Below, piece after piece: positions 1-11,161 of a stretch of 64,000 nt of DNA. The number at the start of each line of letters is the position of its first letter. Position 1 is the first letter of the stretch. A model generated the notes under the pieces. It was not told the DNA's origin, ran no database searches, and was given only the letters and a program-made list of their open reading frames with translations. Origin of the DNA: Aurantiochytrium sp. KH105 (Eukaryota > Sar > Bigyra > Thraustochytrida > Thraustochytriidae); the NCBI GenBank assembly GCA_003116975.1, contig BGKB01000111.1, forward strand, positions 62,001-126,000, written 5' to 3'. The position numbers and the translations under genes are program-made.

Positions 1-731
1 CACGCTGTCGCGTCGCTCGCACGAAGCGCCGCCGGCGTCGACTGGCGCCGACGGGCAGGGACAGCGAGCCCACACCTGCAGAGCCCCGCCCGCACCTCGA
101 GCCACTCCAAGGGCCACACAGCCGGCCGCTGTGGGCTGCTGGCTGTGGCCGCTGTCGGAGAACACGAGAGCGGCACCAGCAGCAGCAATGGCCAGCAGCA
201 AAAGACGGGATGGATCCAAGTCGATCCGACGATCCGCTCCAATCCAATCCGAAGCCGACCTGAAGCCGCCGCTCCGCGCCTGCGCTTCCTGTACAGCGAC
301 GGAGTTACGGTGACGTGCGCGCGCGCTCAGCTAGCGAGCCCGAGGGCCCTCGCCGCAAATGCATGCCCTCAATCCCTCCCTCCCTCCCACTCACTCTCCG
401 CTCCGCCTTCGTTCTGCTTGCTGGCCCAAAGCCGCGCTTCCTCGGCCCCAGAAGCCGCGCTTCCACTCCTCGCCCGCCTTCCTCCCTCCCCTTCCTGCCC
501 TGCGCGACCACCGGGGTGACCGCGCTGCCTCTCTCCCTCGGGCGGCCCCAGCCCCGCCGCCTCTCGCCGCCTCGCCCCGGCCCGTCGCGGCGCCGCGTCG
601 ACGGGCCGCAGCTGCAGCTTGCCCGGCGCGCGGCGGCGGACACTGTGGACGCGGGCCGCAAAGGCGACGCGCGGCCGCCTTTACTTTGCTTTCGCAGGCG
701 GTTGGCTGGCAGGAGGGACCGCGCCGGCATG

Positions 732-754
732 GATCGATCGATCGATCGATCGAT
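732..754. repeat. (GATC)n microsatellite
   Basis: Several perfect GATC tetranucleotide units in a row. Similar GATC runs occur at about 21136-21156 and, shorter, near 23020. Confidence 0.9.
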
Positions 755-1336
755 TGATCAAACGGCCAGTTGCAGCGATGGATGGAGTGGAGGCTGGAGT
801 GGCGGATGGATATGGGCTTGGGTTGGGGAGGAGTGCCGGGATCGCGGAGCGGTCGATCACAGGCAGGCAGGTGACGCAGCGCAAACGTGGCGGAGATAAT
901 GTATAGTAGAGAAGTAGATAAAACAGTGCGGCTTCGCTTCGCTTTATCTGAAAGCTGGGCTGGGCTTGGTACCAGGCAGGCAGACGCAGACGCAAACGCA
1001 GAGAGAAGAAGGGGAGGTCGACACGGCCTTCATGGACAGCAGCGAAGAGGAGGGAGGAGAGGAGACTGACGCGCGCACGCTCCGCTCCACCCTGACCTGT
1101 TGACTTTTGATTGTGTGTGATTACTGCAACGGCGGCTAGACCCAGCACGAAATGATTGGCAGGCAGGACGAGTGATTCTTGCGCGAGACAGCCGCGGCGA
1201 TTCTTGCTTGTAGATAAGGCACGCAAAGAAACGCGCACACCCAGACAGATCTAACCTAAAAAGAGGCAAAAGTAGAAAGAAATAATCCACACCATCACTG
1301 ACTGGTCGCGCGATTCAACGCATCCCCGTGCGTACC

Positions 1337-1405
1337 CACGCACGCTCACGCACGCTCACGCACGCTCACGCACACACGCTCACGCACGCACGCACGCTCA
1401 CGCAC
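1337..1405. repeat. ACGCACGCTC-type short tandem repeat
   Basis: Tandem copies of an ACGCACGCTC-like unit, partly degenerate, lying in non-coding sequence. Confidence 0.9.
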
Positions 1406-4066
1406 CGACCTCTCCAATTCGTCCTTCGCAACACGCCCTCGAGGCAGAACGAACGCACGGACGCAGGAGAGAGACCGGCAGTGGCCGCACCCGCCAAGAC
1501 GCGCCAAGACGCGCCAACACGGACCAGGGTGACGCGTCGCGGCCTCGCCGCATCCTTTGCACTCGGTTGACGTCCCCTCTGGTCGGCCTTCCTTCTCAGT
1601 TTTCCTTTCCTTCGCCCCACAGCCGCCGCGGTCTGTGCCCTGCCCTCTACTGCGCCGCAGCCTTCCCTTCCCACACCTCATTTGGCCTCAGCGTGCACTA
1701 CGCCTACATCCACAGCGTATGCCCACAGCCACGTGCATCTTCCGGAAATAAACACTCTGCAGGAAGCTGCCTTGCAATGCACACGGTGCGGGCCGAGAGA
1801 CACGGAGGCGAGCGGAGGTGCGACCTCCGTGTCCGATTTCGCGGACACGCGACGGATCGCTCGCTCGCTGGGCTAGTCCGGTCTCCCGGCCCCAGGCCAC
1901 CTAGGACAGAGCATGGGGACCGACAACTCGCTGCGGTAGGAGGAGGGCGTATTCGGAAATGCGCGCCGCCGCGCACAGCAGAGTCGCTCAGACCAACGGG
2001 TGATAGTGATGATGATGATGCAAGCGTCCATGGCGCGCGTACAGCTGGCGACAGCGATGGCGAAAGGGGTTCGTTGAAGGCTGTGGGGCACGATATACCC
2101 ACATCCACGCCAGCTCGCAAGCATTTGGGCCCAGCGTGCCCCCTCTTTACACGGGACCCGCTCTCTTTGCGGGGGCAGGCGCCGAACTGAGGCCGCAGAT
2201 CTCGCGCGCATATTACCCGCAGAAAGAACCTACCTGGTCCGGCCCGGAGTTTTCTTGCGCACGCGAGAGACAGAGAGGAAGGGGACTGCGAGCGGCCAGG
2301 GTTTGCCGTCCCGGCCGGTCTTCTTTCGTCCTCGCGCTCGCAGCCCCCGCCCACGCCTTAGCGCGGCCCGACTTGAGCAGCTCCGGACACTTAAGGCTCC
2401 TCCCGCTGCGGCCGTGCCGCTGCCTGCCAGCTGTACGAGATTTCCCCGCTCTAGACGGGACGACAACCACGGACGACAAGTGCATGCTTATAAAACAAAC
2501 AAGGGAGAACGCAATGCCGCGTCACCCTACGCAGAGGAGAAGGAAAGAATGCCCCACCCTCTTAGGGGACACGCAACGGCCAGAAGATTCGATGCCCCTA
2601 GACTCGACTCGACCACTGCCCACATGGCCAGCCAACCATGGCCACGACCAACTTAAGCATGGCTACAACCAACAAACCATGGCTACAGGAATGGCTCGTT
2701 CGAAACCGACAAAGCTTGCACGCTTTCGTTGCTTTCGCCACGCGAGTGAGGGTTGTCCGTCCCGCGGAAACACGAATGGAAACGCCGCGTCGCCACCCTA
2801 CGCCTGCCATCAAACACAGAACACACACACAGGACCAAGACGGACGCAAATACGCCAGAGGGGACGGCTCGGTGACCGCCCTCGCGCGCGCTGTGCGGGC
2901 TGCAGCCGCCCGACGGATGCAGGCAGGTAGGCAGGCTGGGTGCAGCTGCTGGCTACTCTCTGCTGCTACTGCGTGCCGCGAATAATCATTCGATGCCCAG
3001 GCGTGCGCGGACCAGCAAGCAGGTCGGCCGACGCACCAACCAACGTACAGGTGCACAGGAGCAGCCTTGTTCCTTCCAAACTTCGACGCGAGCAGTGCAG
3101 CCAGCCGCCGGCTGCGGCCGGCGCTGGCGGCTGGCAGTCCTCGGGCGGCGCGCGCCCAAGTTTACAACGTCGCACGCCAGGCTCCTCCTCCCGACTTCGA
3201 AGCGAGAGGGCCAAGAATTGGGCGCACGATCGATCATTTGATCAGCAGAACGGCCAGCAAGGCACGGCAGATGCTCCGCCGACCATTCGTCCATCCTTCC
3301 GTTTTCGGTTCTTCACTGGACGGGGTCCGCCAGCCCTGCCTGCTGCATTCAAGCGTTGAAAACGAGACCGACAGACTTTCTTCCATGAGAACCGACGTCG
3401 AGCAACTGCAAAAAACTGAGGGATGGAAGCAACGAGCGAGGCCACGCCGGAAAGCTGCTGGCACGGCCCCGATCAATCGCTCGCTCGCTGCCTGCACTGC
3501 TCGCCATGTGCGTGCTTTCTCCGGAAATTGCTGCGACGAGCGAGCGATCCACTTTCGTTTGCGTGCACGCCGAATCGGCCTGGAGGTCACGTCGCGGTGA
3601 CACCGCGAGAAGCTACCTAGCTCGCTCGCTCGCCCGCCCGAGGCACCTAGAACCAGCAGGGTGCTGACCACTCTCGTGTTCTCCCTGGCTGCCGTTTTTT
3701 CAGCCAAAGAAAGAATAAATGAATGTATGATTATTTTATGGGAGGAAGAGGTCGGTTCGAGGGCTTGCGGGAAAAGTCCATCTCAGCAGCCACGCCAGGC
3801 TTGTTGAGATTAAAATCGCACGCTGCTCCAAGGTCGCCAGGTTGGCTGGCTGTGGAGGCCAAAATGCTCCTTCCTTCGGGCCAATGCGGCTAGCGTGCTA
3901 GCTCGTCAGTTGACATCCCAACGAGGCTTTTTTCCAAAGACTTTTAGTTCACCGCTGAGAGTCCGTGTGCGCGCGTGTATGTGTTAGAAGCGAAAATGCA
4001 GCACCGACTCGAACGCACGTCCCGCTAGAGCCGGCCGTAAAGAACCCCTTCCTTCCAACCGACTCG

Positions 4067-4096
4067 CCCCCCCCCCCCCCCACTCCCTCCTCCNNN
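4067..4096. other. Poly-C run and 3-base N gap
   Basis: Fifteen consecutive C (4067-4081), then C/T-rich sequence, then NNN at 4094-4096. The N bases mark unresolved assembly at a homopolymer, so any reading frame crossing this point is unreliable. Confidence 0.95.
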
Positions 4097-5009
4097 CCTC
4101 CTCCCCGCAATCAGCCGCACACTTGTCGCGATGAAAACAACGGGCGTGCGTGCGTCCAATCGGGCGGTTCATGGCGAAGGCTGCCGCGCCATCCAGGCAA
4201 CGATTGGGTTGTCGACGAGTCAGCAGCCAGCAGCCTCGCAGCGGTCGCGAGGAAGGAGCCGGATTCTTTTGCATTTCGAGCTCGCGTCCGAGCGAGAGAG
4301 GCCGATGCAGATGGTGAACCAGCCGGCACACCGTCGAGGAGCTGCTCCAGCTTTCGGGCGTCTCCTCCGATGATTTTTAAAATTAAGCCAGCAAACCAAG
4401 TCAGCCGACGCCCTTCCGGGCTGCGTGCAAGTGCAAATCGACGACACACGAGGAGGCGCCCCGCGCGTCCAGCCCCAGCCCAGTCATCTTTTGGCCTTCA
4501 TCCTGGGCATGCCATGAAAACGCGAGCATCGATCATTTTCATCTCCTGCACCGCCCCTTCAATTTGCTTGCTCGCGTGCTTCCTTTCTGGCCGCGGTGGC
4601 TGGCTCGGTTGGCCTGTTGCGACGTGGCGACATCATCGAGGCGAGAGTAGCTTGCTCCCTCGCTCGCACGCTGGCCGTTTCCTCGCGATATTCGACCCGC
4701 CCATCAGGAAATTCCGGCGAGCGCTCGCGTGTTATTCGCGTCGTCAGGAGCATCCGTCCATCCGCCAGACGCAGCGCTTTATACGGCCGGCCCACGGCCT
4801 TTTTGCGCCGGCGCAAGGCCCCCCTGCGCGCGCGTGCTCGGGCCTTCGAAGTGGGCCGCGTCCGCGCAAAGAACTGCTGCTTCTCACCTATGGGCGCATG
4901 CATCGATGATCGGTCGGCCCACGGCCCGCGGTCGCGCACGCGCACGCGCAGATAGATGGCTGCAGGTCGGCCAGATGTGGCTGCTCCTTCACGCGCCCGA
5001 AATTTTGAT

Positions 5010-5041
5010 GGCTTGGCTTGGCTTGGCTTGGCCTGGCTTGG
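5010..5041. repeat. (GGCTT)n short tandem repeat
   Basis: About six GGCTT pentanucleotide units, one of them altered to GGCCT. Confidence 0.9.
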
Positions 5042-5410
5042 GTTTCTTCGCCGTTTCGGGACAGAAAGACTCCTCCTAGCTTGCTTGGCGGGCTTGGCGA
5101 CTGCGCGTCGAATCGAAAACAACGAAAAGAGTTTCGCCCTGCGCGTGAACCCGCCGGGCCCCTTCCGCGGTCCCGTATCGACGCAAGTCGACCCGGCGAC
5201 CAGTCGTTCGTTCTAGCGATCGAGCATGCCGCAGCTGGCTCGGGCACGCTCGCGTCCGGCCCGTGCTTGCTCTCCGCATCGACCGGGTCGACCCAGCGAG
5301 CCGGAGATCGATGGCGAGCGACGAGGTCGAGTCCTTGCGTCGCTTTGTATCGCTTTCCTTGGTGTTGCTTGTGTATGCCGACCTGCGTGCGGCCCGCGCG
5401 AGCGACACCG

Positions 5411-5545
5411 TCGAGTCGCGTCGCCTTGGGTCGCGTCGCCTTGGGTCGCGTCGCCTTGGGTCGCGTTGGTTTGAGTCGCGTCGCCTCGAGTCGCGTCGTC
5501 TCGAGTCGAGCCGCATCAAGTCGAGTCGAGTCGAGTCGAGTCAAG
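5411..5545. repeat. GTCGCGTCGCCTTGG minisatellite grading into (GAGTC)n
   Basis: Three near-perfect 15-base units of GTCGCGTCGCCTTGG are followed by diverged copies and then a run of GAGTC pentamers ending near 5545. It lies about 370 bases past the stop of the minus-strand bZIP gene. Confidence 0.9.
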
Positions 5546-5912
5546 TGCTGCTTTGGTTTGCTGGGCGGGCTACGTTTTCACATCCGTCCGGCCCGCGCTT
5601 TCGAGCAGCGATACACGGTCCGCACTTTCTGCACTGCGAGCAATTTTATCCCAAGCCTCAGAATGGAACGCCACGGATGGAAGGGACGCATGATAACTGT
5701 CTCGGACCCATCACTTTTTTCTTTGGCCGGCCAGCCAGCGACCATGGCGAGCGCACCAGCCCCCCCCCCCCAGCTTGGACACCCCATGATGATGATGACA
5801 AAGAAGAAGAAAACAAAACGGGTGATCCTCATCAGCATCACAACGTCAGCAATAGCAACGAGAACAGCGGTGGAGAAGAAAAAGACGTCGACGAGAGGAA
5901 AGCACTCGCTTT

Positions 5913-7730
5913 TCAGGATGGCGAGGGTGCTGGCGGGCCGGGCGGGCCGGGCGGGCCAGACGCCGACGACGACCCGCCCGGCGGGCCACCGCGAACGTCT
6001 CGCTGGAAGCGATTGCCGACCTGGGCAATGTCGTCCGCGTACGCTTTGTTAATCGTGTGCGTATCGACATCGACCTGAGGAAAAATGAAATGGCGAAAGG
6101 CTGCAAAGGCGTCGTCTTTTAGCGGGTAAGACTCTACCAGAACGAGATGCGTGCGGTACGCGCCGAGCGGGACAAGCGCGCAGCCTAGCAGCAGGGGTGC
6201 TTCCACATACCGAGGAGTAGATTCGCGACTCGACCGGATCGCCGCCTCGGCGTTCTCCGTCTCAGCTCCGTTACCATTGCCGTTATCGTCCTCCTCCTCC
6301 TCATCGTCACCGTCAACGTCAACGTCAACGCCAACGCCAACGCCATTGCTGCTGCTGCTGCTGCTGATGCTGCTCGCCGTGCGGGCGAGATCAACGTGCT
6401 GCAGCTGCGATGAAGGTGTCGAGCACTGCACAATCAGGGTTGCCTCATCCGGCCCTTCGTCGACCTCGGAAATCTCCGCGCGGTCCTCGGGACGCAGCGC
6501 AGACGCAAAGAGCACACGCTGCCGCGCCGACGTCACCAAGACCATCTCCGCTTCCGTCTCAGACTCACGATACTTGTACATGCGCATCGGGTCCTTGAGC
6601 GAGTCGGCCAGCTCCGCCACCTCGGGCGGAAGGACATCGTCCACAACACCATGCCTCGCGTGGTTCATGTGATCCTTATTCATATAAGGATGCTTAATGG
6701 CCTCATAGACAAACCTCGACGGCGCTTGGATCAGAGGTGCATCGATGCGGAGATTGAGCCGCCGTGCCGTGTCGGGGCCCGAGCCTGCCGGCACATACTG
6801 ATAGCGCAAACGCAGCTCGTTTCCGTTCGCCAGAACAATCGGCGTCCCTTCTTTCCACGAAGGATCAGACTCCACCACGCTCGTGTACAACAAGCCGTGC
6901 ATCATCCCTGCCGTCGAGTCCACGCCCGTGCGCAGATTGCGATAGCTCTCCTCGACAGAGACCTCGGCCGGGCGGTCCTTCAAGCCTGCGCGCAAGACGC
7001 TCTGCACAAACACCCGGTGTCGCTCAACCTCCATGCGGAGCAACTGGTTCTCTAGCGACAGGTCCACCGCTGCGCCGCCGGCGTGCCGCAACACGTCCAC
7101 TTCCGCGCGCAGCTCCGCAATGCGACGTGCGAACTCCTCCTGGTCCGCGAGAAGACTCTCGTTCCGCTCGCGCAGCTCCTGCATGGTGCGCTTGCGCTTC
7201 TCACGAAATTTTCGACAGTGCTCGGCATTCCTCTCGTTGCGATGATCCAGGCTTTCACCTGGAGACGCAGATCCGCTGCCAGAGCCCATCCTCGCGACGC
7301 CGGCGACGCGCTCCGAGCCCGACGACTTCGGCCCGGCCATCGACGTCGACTTGTTCATTTTCGCGGCGCCAACATCGCCAGAATTCTCTTGCACCGTATA
7401 GATTTCCTTGCGACTTACCGCATTCTCCAAACCATAAGCCTCTCGAGCAGGATTCTCCTTGCTGGGCCCGCCAAAGAAGCCGTCATCCATGGCAATGGTC
7501 TCGTACATGTCGCCGCTAGACACGCCGCCCTCGTTGGGCGACTCGGCCGAGGTTGAAGACTCGCTCGAATCCGTGGCGCGCGCGCCCGCGATCACCGTCA
7601 GCTTGTGCATCTGACGTGGCGGCAGCTGCGCCTGCGCCTGCGCCTTCGCCTGCGCCTGTGGCCCCGCGCGCGCGGCGCCGACCCGCTCGTGCGGCGGTCC
7701 ATTTCGCGCCATCCCGTCTCGGTGGTGCAT
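5913..7730 (-). CDS. bZIP transcription factor with a large uncharacterised C-terminal region
   Basis: Putative nuclear DNA-binding regulator of about 605 residues. The frame opens at 7940, but the first 70 codons are Arg/Ala-rich with no domain, so I prefer the Met at 7730; another Met follows five codons later. Residues about 164-240 form the bZIP. The basic region carries N-x7-R (NAEHCRKFR) and a Lys/Arg cluster, followed by leucine/hydrophobic heptads. Phe sits where most bZIPs have Ser or Cys just before the invariant Arg. A folded-looking region of roughly 250 residues follows. It could be a START- or PAS-like ligand domain as in some stramenopile bZIPs, but I cannot identify it from motifs. 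Near the end there is an Asp/Glu tract and a Pro/Gly tail. The gene is divergent from the MFS gene. The bZIP call is firm; the rest is inference. Confidence 0.85.
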   Translation of the reverse strand: MHHRDGMARNGPPHERVGAARAGPQAQAKAQAQAQLPPRQMHKLTVIAGARATDSSESSTSAESPNEGGVSSGDMYETIAMDDGFFGGPSKENPAREAYGLENAVSRKEIYTVQENSGDVGAAKMNKSTSMAGPKSSGSERVAGVARMGSGSGSASPGESLDHRNERNAEHCRKFREKRKRTMQELRERNESLLADQEEFARRIAELRAEVDVLRHAGGAAVDLSLENQLLRMEVERHRVFVQSVLRAGLKDRPAEVSVEESYRNLRTGVDSTAGMMHGLLYTSVVESDPSWKEGTPIVLANGNELRLRYQYVPAGSGPDTARRLNLRIDAPLIQAPSRFVYEAIKHPYMNKDHMNHARHGVVDDVLPPEVAELADSLKDPMRMYKYRESETEAEMVLVTSARQRVLFASALRPEDRAEISEVDEGPDEATLIVQCSTPSSQLQHVDLARTASSISSSSSSNGVGVGVDVDVDGDDEEEEDDNGNGNGAETENAEAAIRSSRESTPRYVEAPLLLGCALVPLGAYRTHLVLVESYPLKDDAFAAFRHFIFPQVDVDTHTINKAYADDIAQVGNRFQRDVRGGPPGGSSSASGPPGPPGPPAPSPS

Positions 7731-8492
7731 TGTTATGCTTGTGCGCGCGCAGGCAGCCCTCGCCGCGGCAAGCGCGCGCGGCGCGCAGCCGGCGCGCCTT
7801 CTCCGGCCTGCGTCCCCGCGGCCCTCGTGCCCTCGTGCCCGCGCAAGCAGCGCCCGCGCCGCCCGTCGCCGCCGCGTACCCGCGCGTCGAGACCTAACGG
7901 GGTTTGGGGAGTCGTCAGCGAAGACGCCGCGGCGGCACAATTGTCGACCTCTGGCGCGGAGACCCGCACATTTGTGTGGAGGCTAGAACCGCGCCACGAT
8001 CCGCGCTGGCTACGTACGACCGTCACCGCTCGAGGGATCGACATGCGAATAGGTCGCGCAGCCACCATCTCCGTTCTTGATCGACCGCACACGCATCTTG
8101 CGCTTGCGACGTGCCTGCGCAGCAGGCAGGCTCCAGCCGTGGCGTGCAAGCTCGCTCCGGAAGAGACCTCGTCCGGCCAGGTTTTCCTCCAAGGCCTAGC
8201 TAGGCTTTGTGTACTAAACCCCGATCGAAGTGGCCTGGTCACAGAGAGACAGAGGCCATCCCGGCGGTCGGGGAGAAGCAAAAGCGAAGCGGAGAAAACG
8301 AGAGGAAGGGATATCCGCGGCGTCGTCCTTGCCCTCGCCGTTGCCCTCGCCCTTGTCCGCCGCTGCGAGTCTTCTTTCTACGTGCAGCTGCAGCTTCACA
8401 AAGCAAAGGCTTGCTCGATCACCAGAGTGAAAAGTACAGAGGGGCAGACAGACGGACAGGCGAGCGTATCTTTTCTGCTCAAGCTAGCGACC
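7731..8492. promoter_or_regulatory. Divergent intergenic region between bZIP and MFS genes
   Basis: About 760 bases between two outward-facing start codons, so it probably holds both promoters. It contains the palindrome-like AGGCCTAG at 8192-8199. The upstream in-frame extensions of both flanking frames run into it but look non-coding. Confidence 0.45.
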
Positions 8493-10079
8493 ATGCCCGT
8501 GGACTCGCGCGCCAAGCGGGTTGGGCTCGCCCTCTTGCTCCTCGTGTACACGTGCAACCAGTGGAGCAGGTACTCGATCGTCTTCCTCGGAGGCGTAGCG
8601 ACGCCCGAGTGCCCGGCGCGCACCAGCGAGGACGTTTGCGCCGTCAAAGAAGTCCCACTCTGTCCGGAGTTTCAATGTGTCTCGGAGGAATGCCGCGCCT
8701 GCCAAAGCTGTCTCGACGATGCAGGCACTGAGCACTTTAATCTCAAGTATGCTGCTTGCATCTCCAGCACGCAGTACGGCATCCTTGCAGGATACGGCTA
8801 CATGGTCATCTTTTGCGTCACTGGACTCGCTGCAGGTCGCGCCGCCGACCTCTACAATCGCAAACACGTCATTGCTGCAGCAGCAGCGGGATGGGCTCTC
8901 TTTACAGCTCTTCAGGGCCTCTCCTCGAACTTTGGCGTCTTGCTCTTGAGCCGCGTCGGCATGGCGTTTTGCCAAGCATTTTCGTCACCGCCATCGCTCA
9001 GCCTCATTGCGGACCTTTTCCCGTCTGACGAGCGCGCCCAAGCCAATGGAATCTACTCGTTTGGCATCTACTTGGGCAATGGGCTGAGCTCGCTTAGCTT
9101 GGTCATGGCTCAACTCTTTGGCTGGCGCGCAGCCTCTCTCGTCATTGGCTTTGCATCGATGCTCTCTTCTCTGCTTCTCGCCGTCTTTGTCAGCGAGCCC
9201 CGCTTCGATGCAACAGCAGCCCCCGCCGCGGTTGCAGCTACGGTTTCAACCAGCAGCGAACAGGCTTCGGTCTCGGGTTCCAACCATGGCGCGCAGACTC
9301 CACTGCTCCAAGATCATGACCATCAGAGAGAAGGAGAGAGTCACGCTGACGCCGGTGAGCACGACGAAGAATGTGAGTTACCACCGCCACCTCCGGTCAC
9401 TCAAGGCAAGACGATGTCGCTTGGCGCGACGCTGAGTATTATTGTCAGCGATCGCCCAACGCTGTTTCTCTTTATTGCGGCGCCGCTTCGCTTCCTGGGT
9501 GGCTTTGCAGTTGGCGCTTTTTTGCCACAATACTTTAATCGCCGCTTTCCCTCGTACAGCAGCCAGTACAGCACGCTGAACGCCATATTGCTTAGCGTCG
9601 CGGGCGCTTCAAGCGCATACTTGGGAGGCTTTCTTTCTGACCGATGGCGCCGCACGGATCCCCGAGGCGCCGCGTGGGTTCCTGCCATTGCAGGTGCTTG
9701 CGGGTTTATTCCCTTCCTTGGGGTCCTTTTCGCAGATAATTTTTACCTTGCCATGTTCTCGCTCATGCTCGAGTACCTCATTGCGGAGGGCTGGTTTGGG
9801 CCTGCCATTTCCATTCTCCAGAGTCGGCTTCCTGGCACAGTGCGTGGGACCTCAATCTCTATTTACATGTTCGTCGCGGGCTTGGTGGGCAGTCTTGCGC
9901 CCTCGGCGCTTGGCAAATTAGATGATGGCGTCAGCTGGACTGGTCTGCGCTTTTACCTCGCGCTCTTCGTCGGCGTCTCCTATCTCGGCAGCTCGCTCGC
10001 ATTTCTCGCCGTGGCTTGCGTCCTGCACGATCCCGCGCCAATTGACTCCCACGCTAGCCTTCGTCGTCATGATTCATGA
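8493..10079 (+). CDS. Major facilitator superfamily transporter (Spinster-like) with a Cys-rich extramembrane loop
   Basis: Integral membrane transporter of 528 residues. The frame is open from 7605, but the Met at 8493 (context GCGACCATG) directly precedes the first membrane helix, and the upstream 296 codons look non-coding. MFS hallmarks are the motif-A sequence GRAADLYNRKHV after helix 2, about twelve hydrophobic segments in two sets of six, and an acidic/His-rich central loop (about residues 230-300). The helix 4-5 region and overall pattern resemble Spinster/organic-anion or hexose-phosphate MFS groups; the substrate is unknown. The loop between helices 1 and 2 is about 50 residues long and holds eight cysteines, suggesting a disulfide-bonded outer or lumenal cap. 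It lies head to head with the bZIP gene. Confidence 0.9.
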   Translation: MPVDSRAKRVGLALLLLVYTCNQWSRYSIVFLGGVATPECPARTSEDVCAVKEVPLCPEFQCVSEECRACQSCLDDAGTEHFNLKYAACISSTQYGILAGYGYMVIFCVTGLAAGRAADLYNRKHVIAAAAAGWALFTALQGLSSNFGVLLLSRVGMAFCQAFSSPPSLSLIADLFPSDERAQANGIYSFGIYLGNGLSSLSLVMAQLFGWRAASLVIGFASMLSSLLLAVFVSEPRFDATAAPAAVAATVSTSSEQASVSGSNHGAQTPLLQDHDHQREGESHADAGEHDEECELPPPPPVTQGKTMSLGATLSIIVSDRPTLFLFIAAPLRFLGGFAVGAFLPQYFNRRFPSYSSQYSTLNAILLSVAGASSAYLGGFLSDRWRRTDPRGAAWVPAIAGACGFIPFLGVLFADNFYLAMFSLMLEYLIAEGWFGPAISILQSRLPGTVRGTSISIYMFVAGLVGSLAPSALGKLDDGVSWTGLRFYLALFVGVSYLGSSLAFLAVACVLHDPAPIDSHASLRRHDS

Positions 10080-10693
10080 CGACCTTGATGACCGACGATC
10101 TCGGAGCAGCAGAGCAGGAAAAGAATAGGAAAAGCAAAAGGAAAGAATAGACTGGAACGCTTGCTTCACTCGGAGGGGCGTGGCGTAAAACGTGCTCGTA
10201 TGTGTAAATAGATGTTCAACGTCGTGGTTCAAAATCGAACATTCAGCCCAAGTCAATCCATTTTCTTATTTATGCTCGCTCTCTCGTCAGGACAAGCCCA
10301 TTCGCTCCAAGCAAAATGTCATGGTGCTGGCATGATTACGTTTACAGTAAATCAAAAGATTGGGTATAGGCCAAGGCCTACATTGTCGCCCTCGCGAAAA
10401 TGTGTTGCTCAAAGGCCAATGCAGTCGACATAAATCAGTGATGAGGGAGGAGCCCCAAGCGCCAACCAACGAAAATGCTGGATTTACAAGCAAAAGTCAC
10501 CCAGCAGCCACACCTGCACTCGCTGCTGCAGCAGCAGTCAGGCCCACAAATGGGTGGCCAGGCTCAGTCGATCACAGATACGTGTCCACCCATTCTCGCG
10601 GACCATCCATCCCCATGAAATTGTAGCCGTTACGGGCATGCTGAGCGCCCGAGGGAACAGAGGGAATCCAGGGACTCGAGGGACCTCGCGGAA
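10080..10693. other. Intergenic region
   Basis: About 610 bases downstream of the MFS gene. Two short frames (10360-10626 and the minus frame at 10538-10867) show no domain. A CTGCTGCAGCAGCAG tract lies near 10520. The phrase GGGTGGCCAG occurs both at about 10551 and about 10695, a small local duplication. I see no other signal. Confidence 0.5.
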
Positions 10694-11161
10694 ATGGGTG
10701 GCCAGCAAGATGACGGGCTCACGAGGGCGCGCAAGGCAGTCCAGACACCAATCGCGGCCGCTGGCCAAGCCAAGCAGCTGCCCTTTGCCGTGCGCGAGCA
10801 TGGCCGCATGGGCTCCGTGATGCCGCCCGGCGCGCGGCGCGAGCGCGCCGTGCAGTTCTGGGCTCACGCCCTGAGCGGATCGTCAGACCCGGCATGCGAG
10901 CTCCTCATGAAGGCGCCGCAATCCGAGGAAGACGGCGCTGGCGCGACGGAGACGACGGAGCAGCTTGAAGAAGCTCCGCCGTCCACGCCCGAGACGCGTG
11001 CGCGCACAGACAAGCTTCTGGCAGTGTCTGCGCGTCAGGACCGCGTTCTCTTGTCCGAGACTGGCATCGTGCAGTTGCAAGACGTCAAGAGGATGCGCGT
11101 TCACCTCGACAGCAACGTCTTGGAGACGCTCATCGGCGTCAATGCATCCGAGGCCGGCTGA
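10694..11161 (+). CDS. Hypothetical small protein (155 aa)
   Basis: I do not recognise this protein. It is hydrophilic, with no signal peptide or membrane segment. The middle is acidic and Thr/Pro-rich (about residues 75-100), and the C-terminal third could form an amphipathic helix plus strand (residues about 105-150). G/C-rich third positions and a mixed amino-acid composition are more gene-like than nearby random frames, and sequence composition changes sharply to AT-rich right after its stop. The next Met (residue 39) is an alternative start. It could be the last exon of a spliced gene whose 5' part lies in 10441-10600. It is probably real, but unproven. Confidence 0.45.
   Translation: MGGQQDDGLTRARKAVQTPIAAAGQAKQLPFAVREHGRMGSVMPPGARRERAVQFWAHALSGSSDPACELLMKAPQSEEDGAGATETTEQLEEAPPSTPETRARTDKLLAVSARQDRVLLSETGIVQLQDVKRMRVHLDSNVLETLIGVNASEAG

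Larger units (their letters stand above)
1..5912. other. Gene-free GC-rich region with simple repeats
   Basis: I see no supportable gene here. Open frames of 60-344 codons occur on both strands and overlap one another. They have Arg/Ala/Pro/Ser-rich random composition and no recognisable motif, as expected where GC-rich sequence has few stop codons. The region holds a GATC repeat (about 732-754), an ACGCACGCTC repeat (1337-1405), a 15-base C run followed by three N (4067-4096), a GGCTT repeat (5010-5041) and a minisatellite (5411-5545). An intron-rich or non-coding gene could be hidden, but I cannot support one. Confidence 0.6.

Noticed and set aside
3965-4909. Plus-strand 314-codon frame
   Set aside because: It crosses the N gap and poly-C run, and its composition is random.
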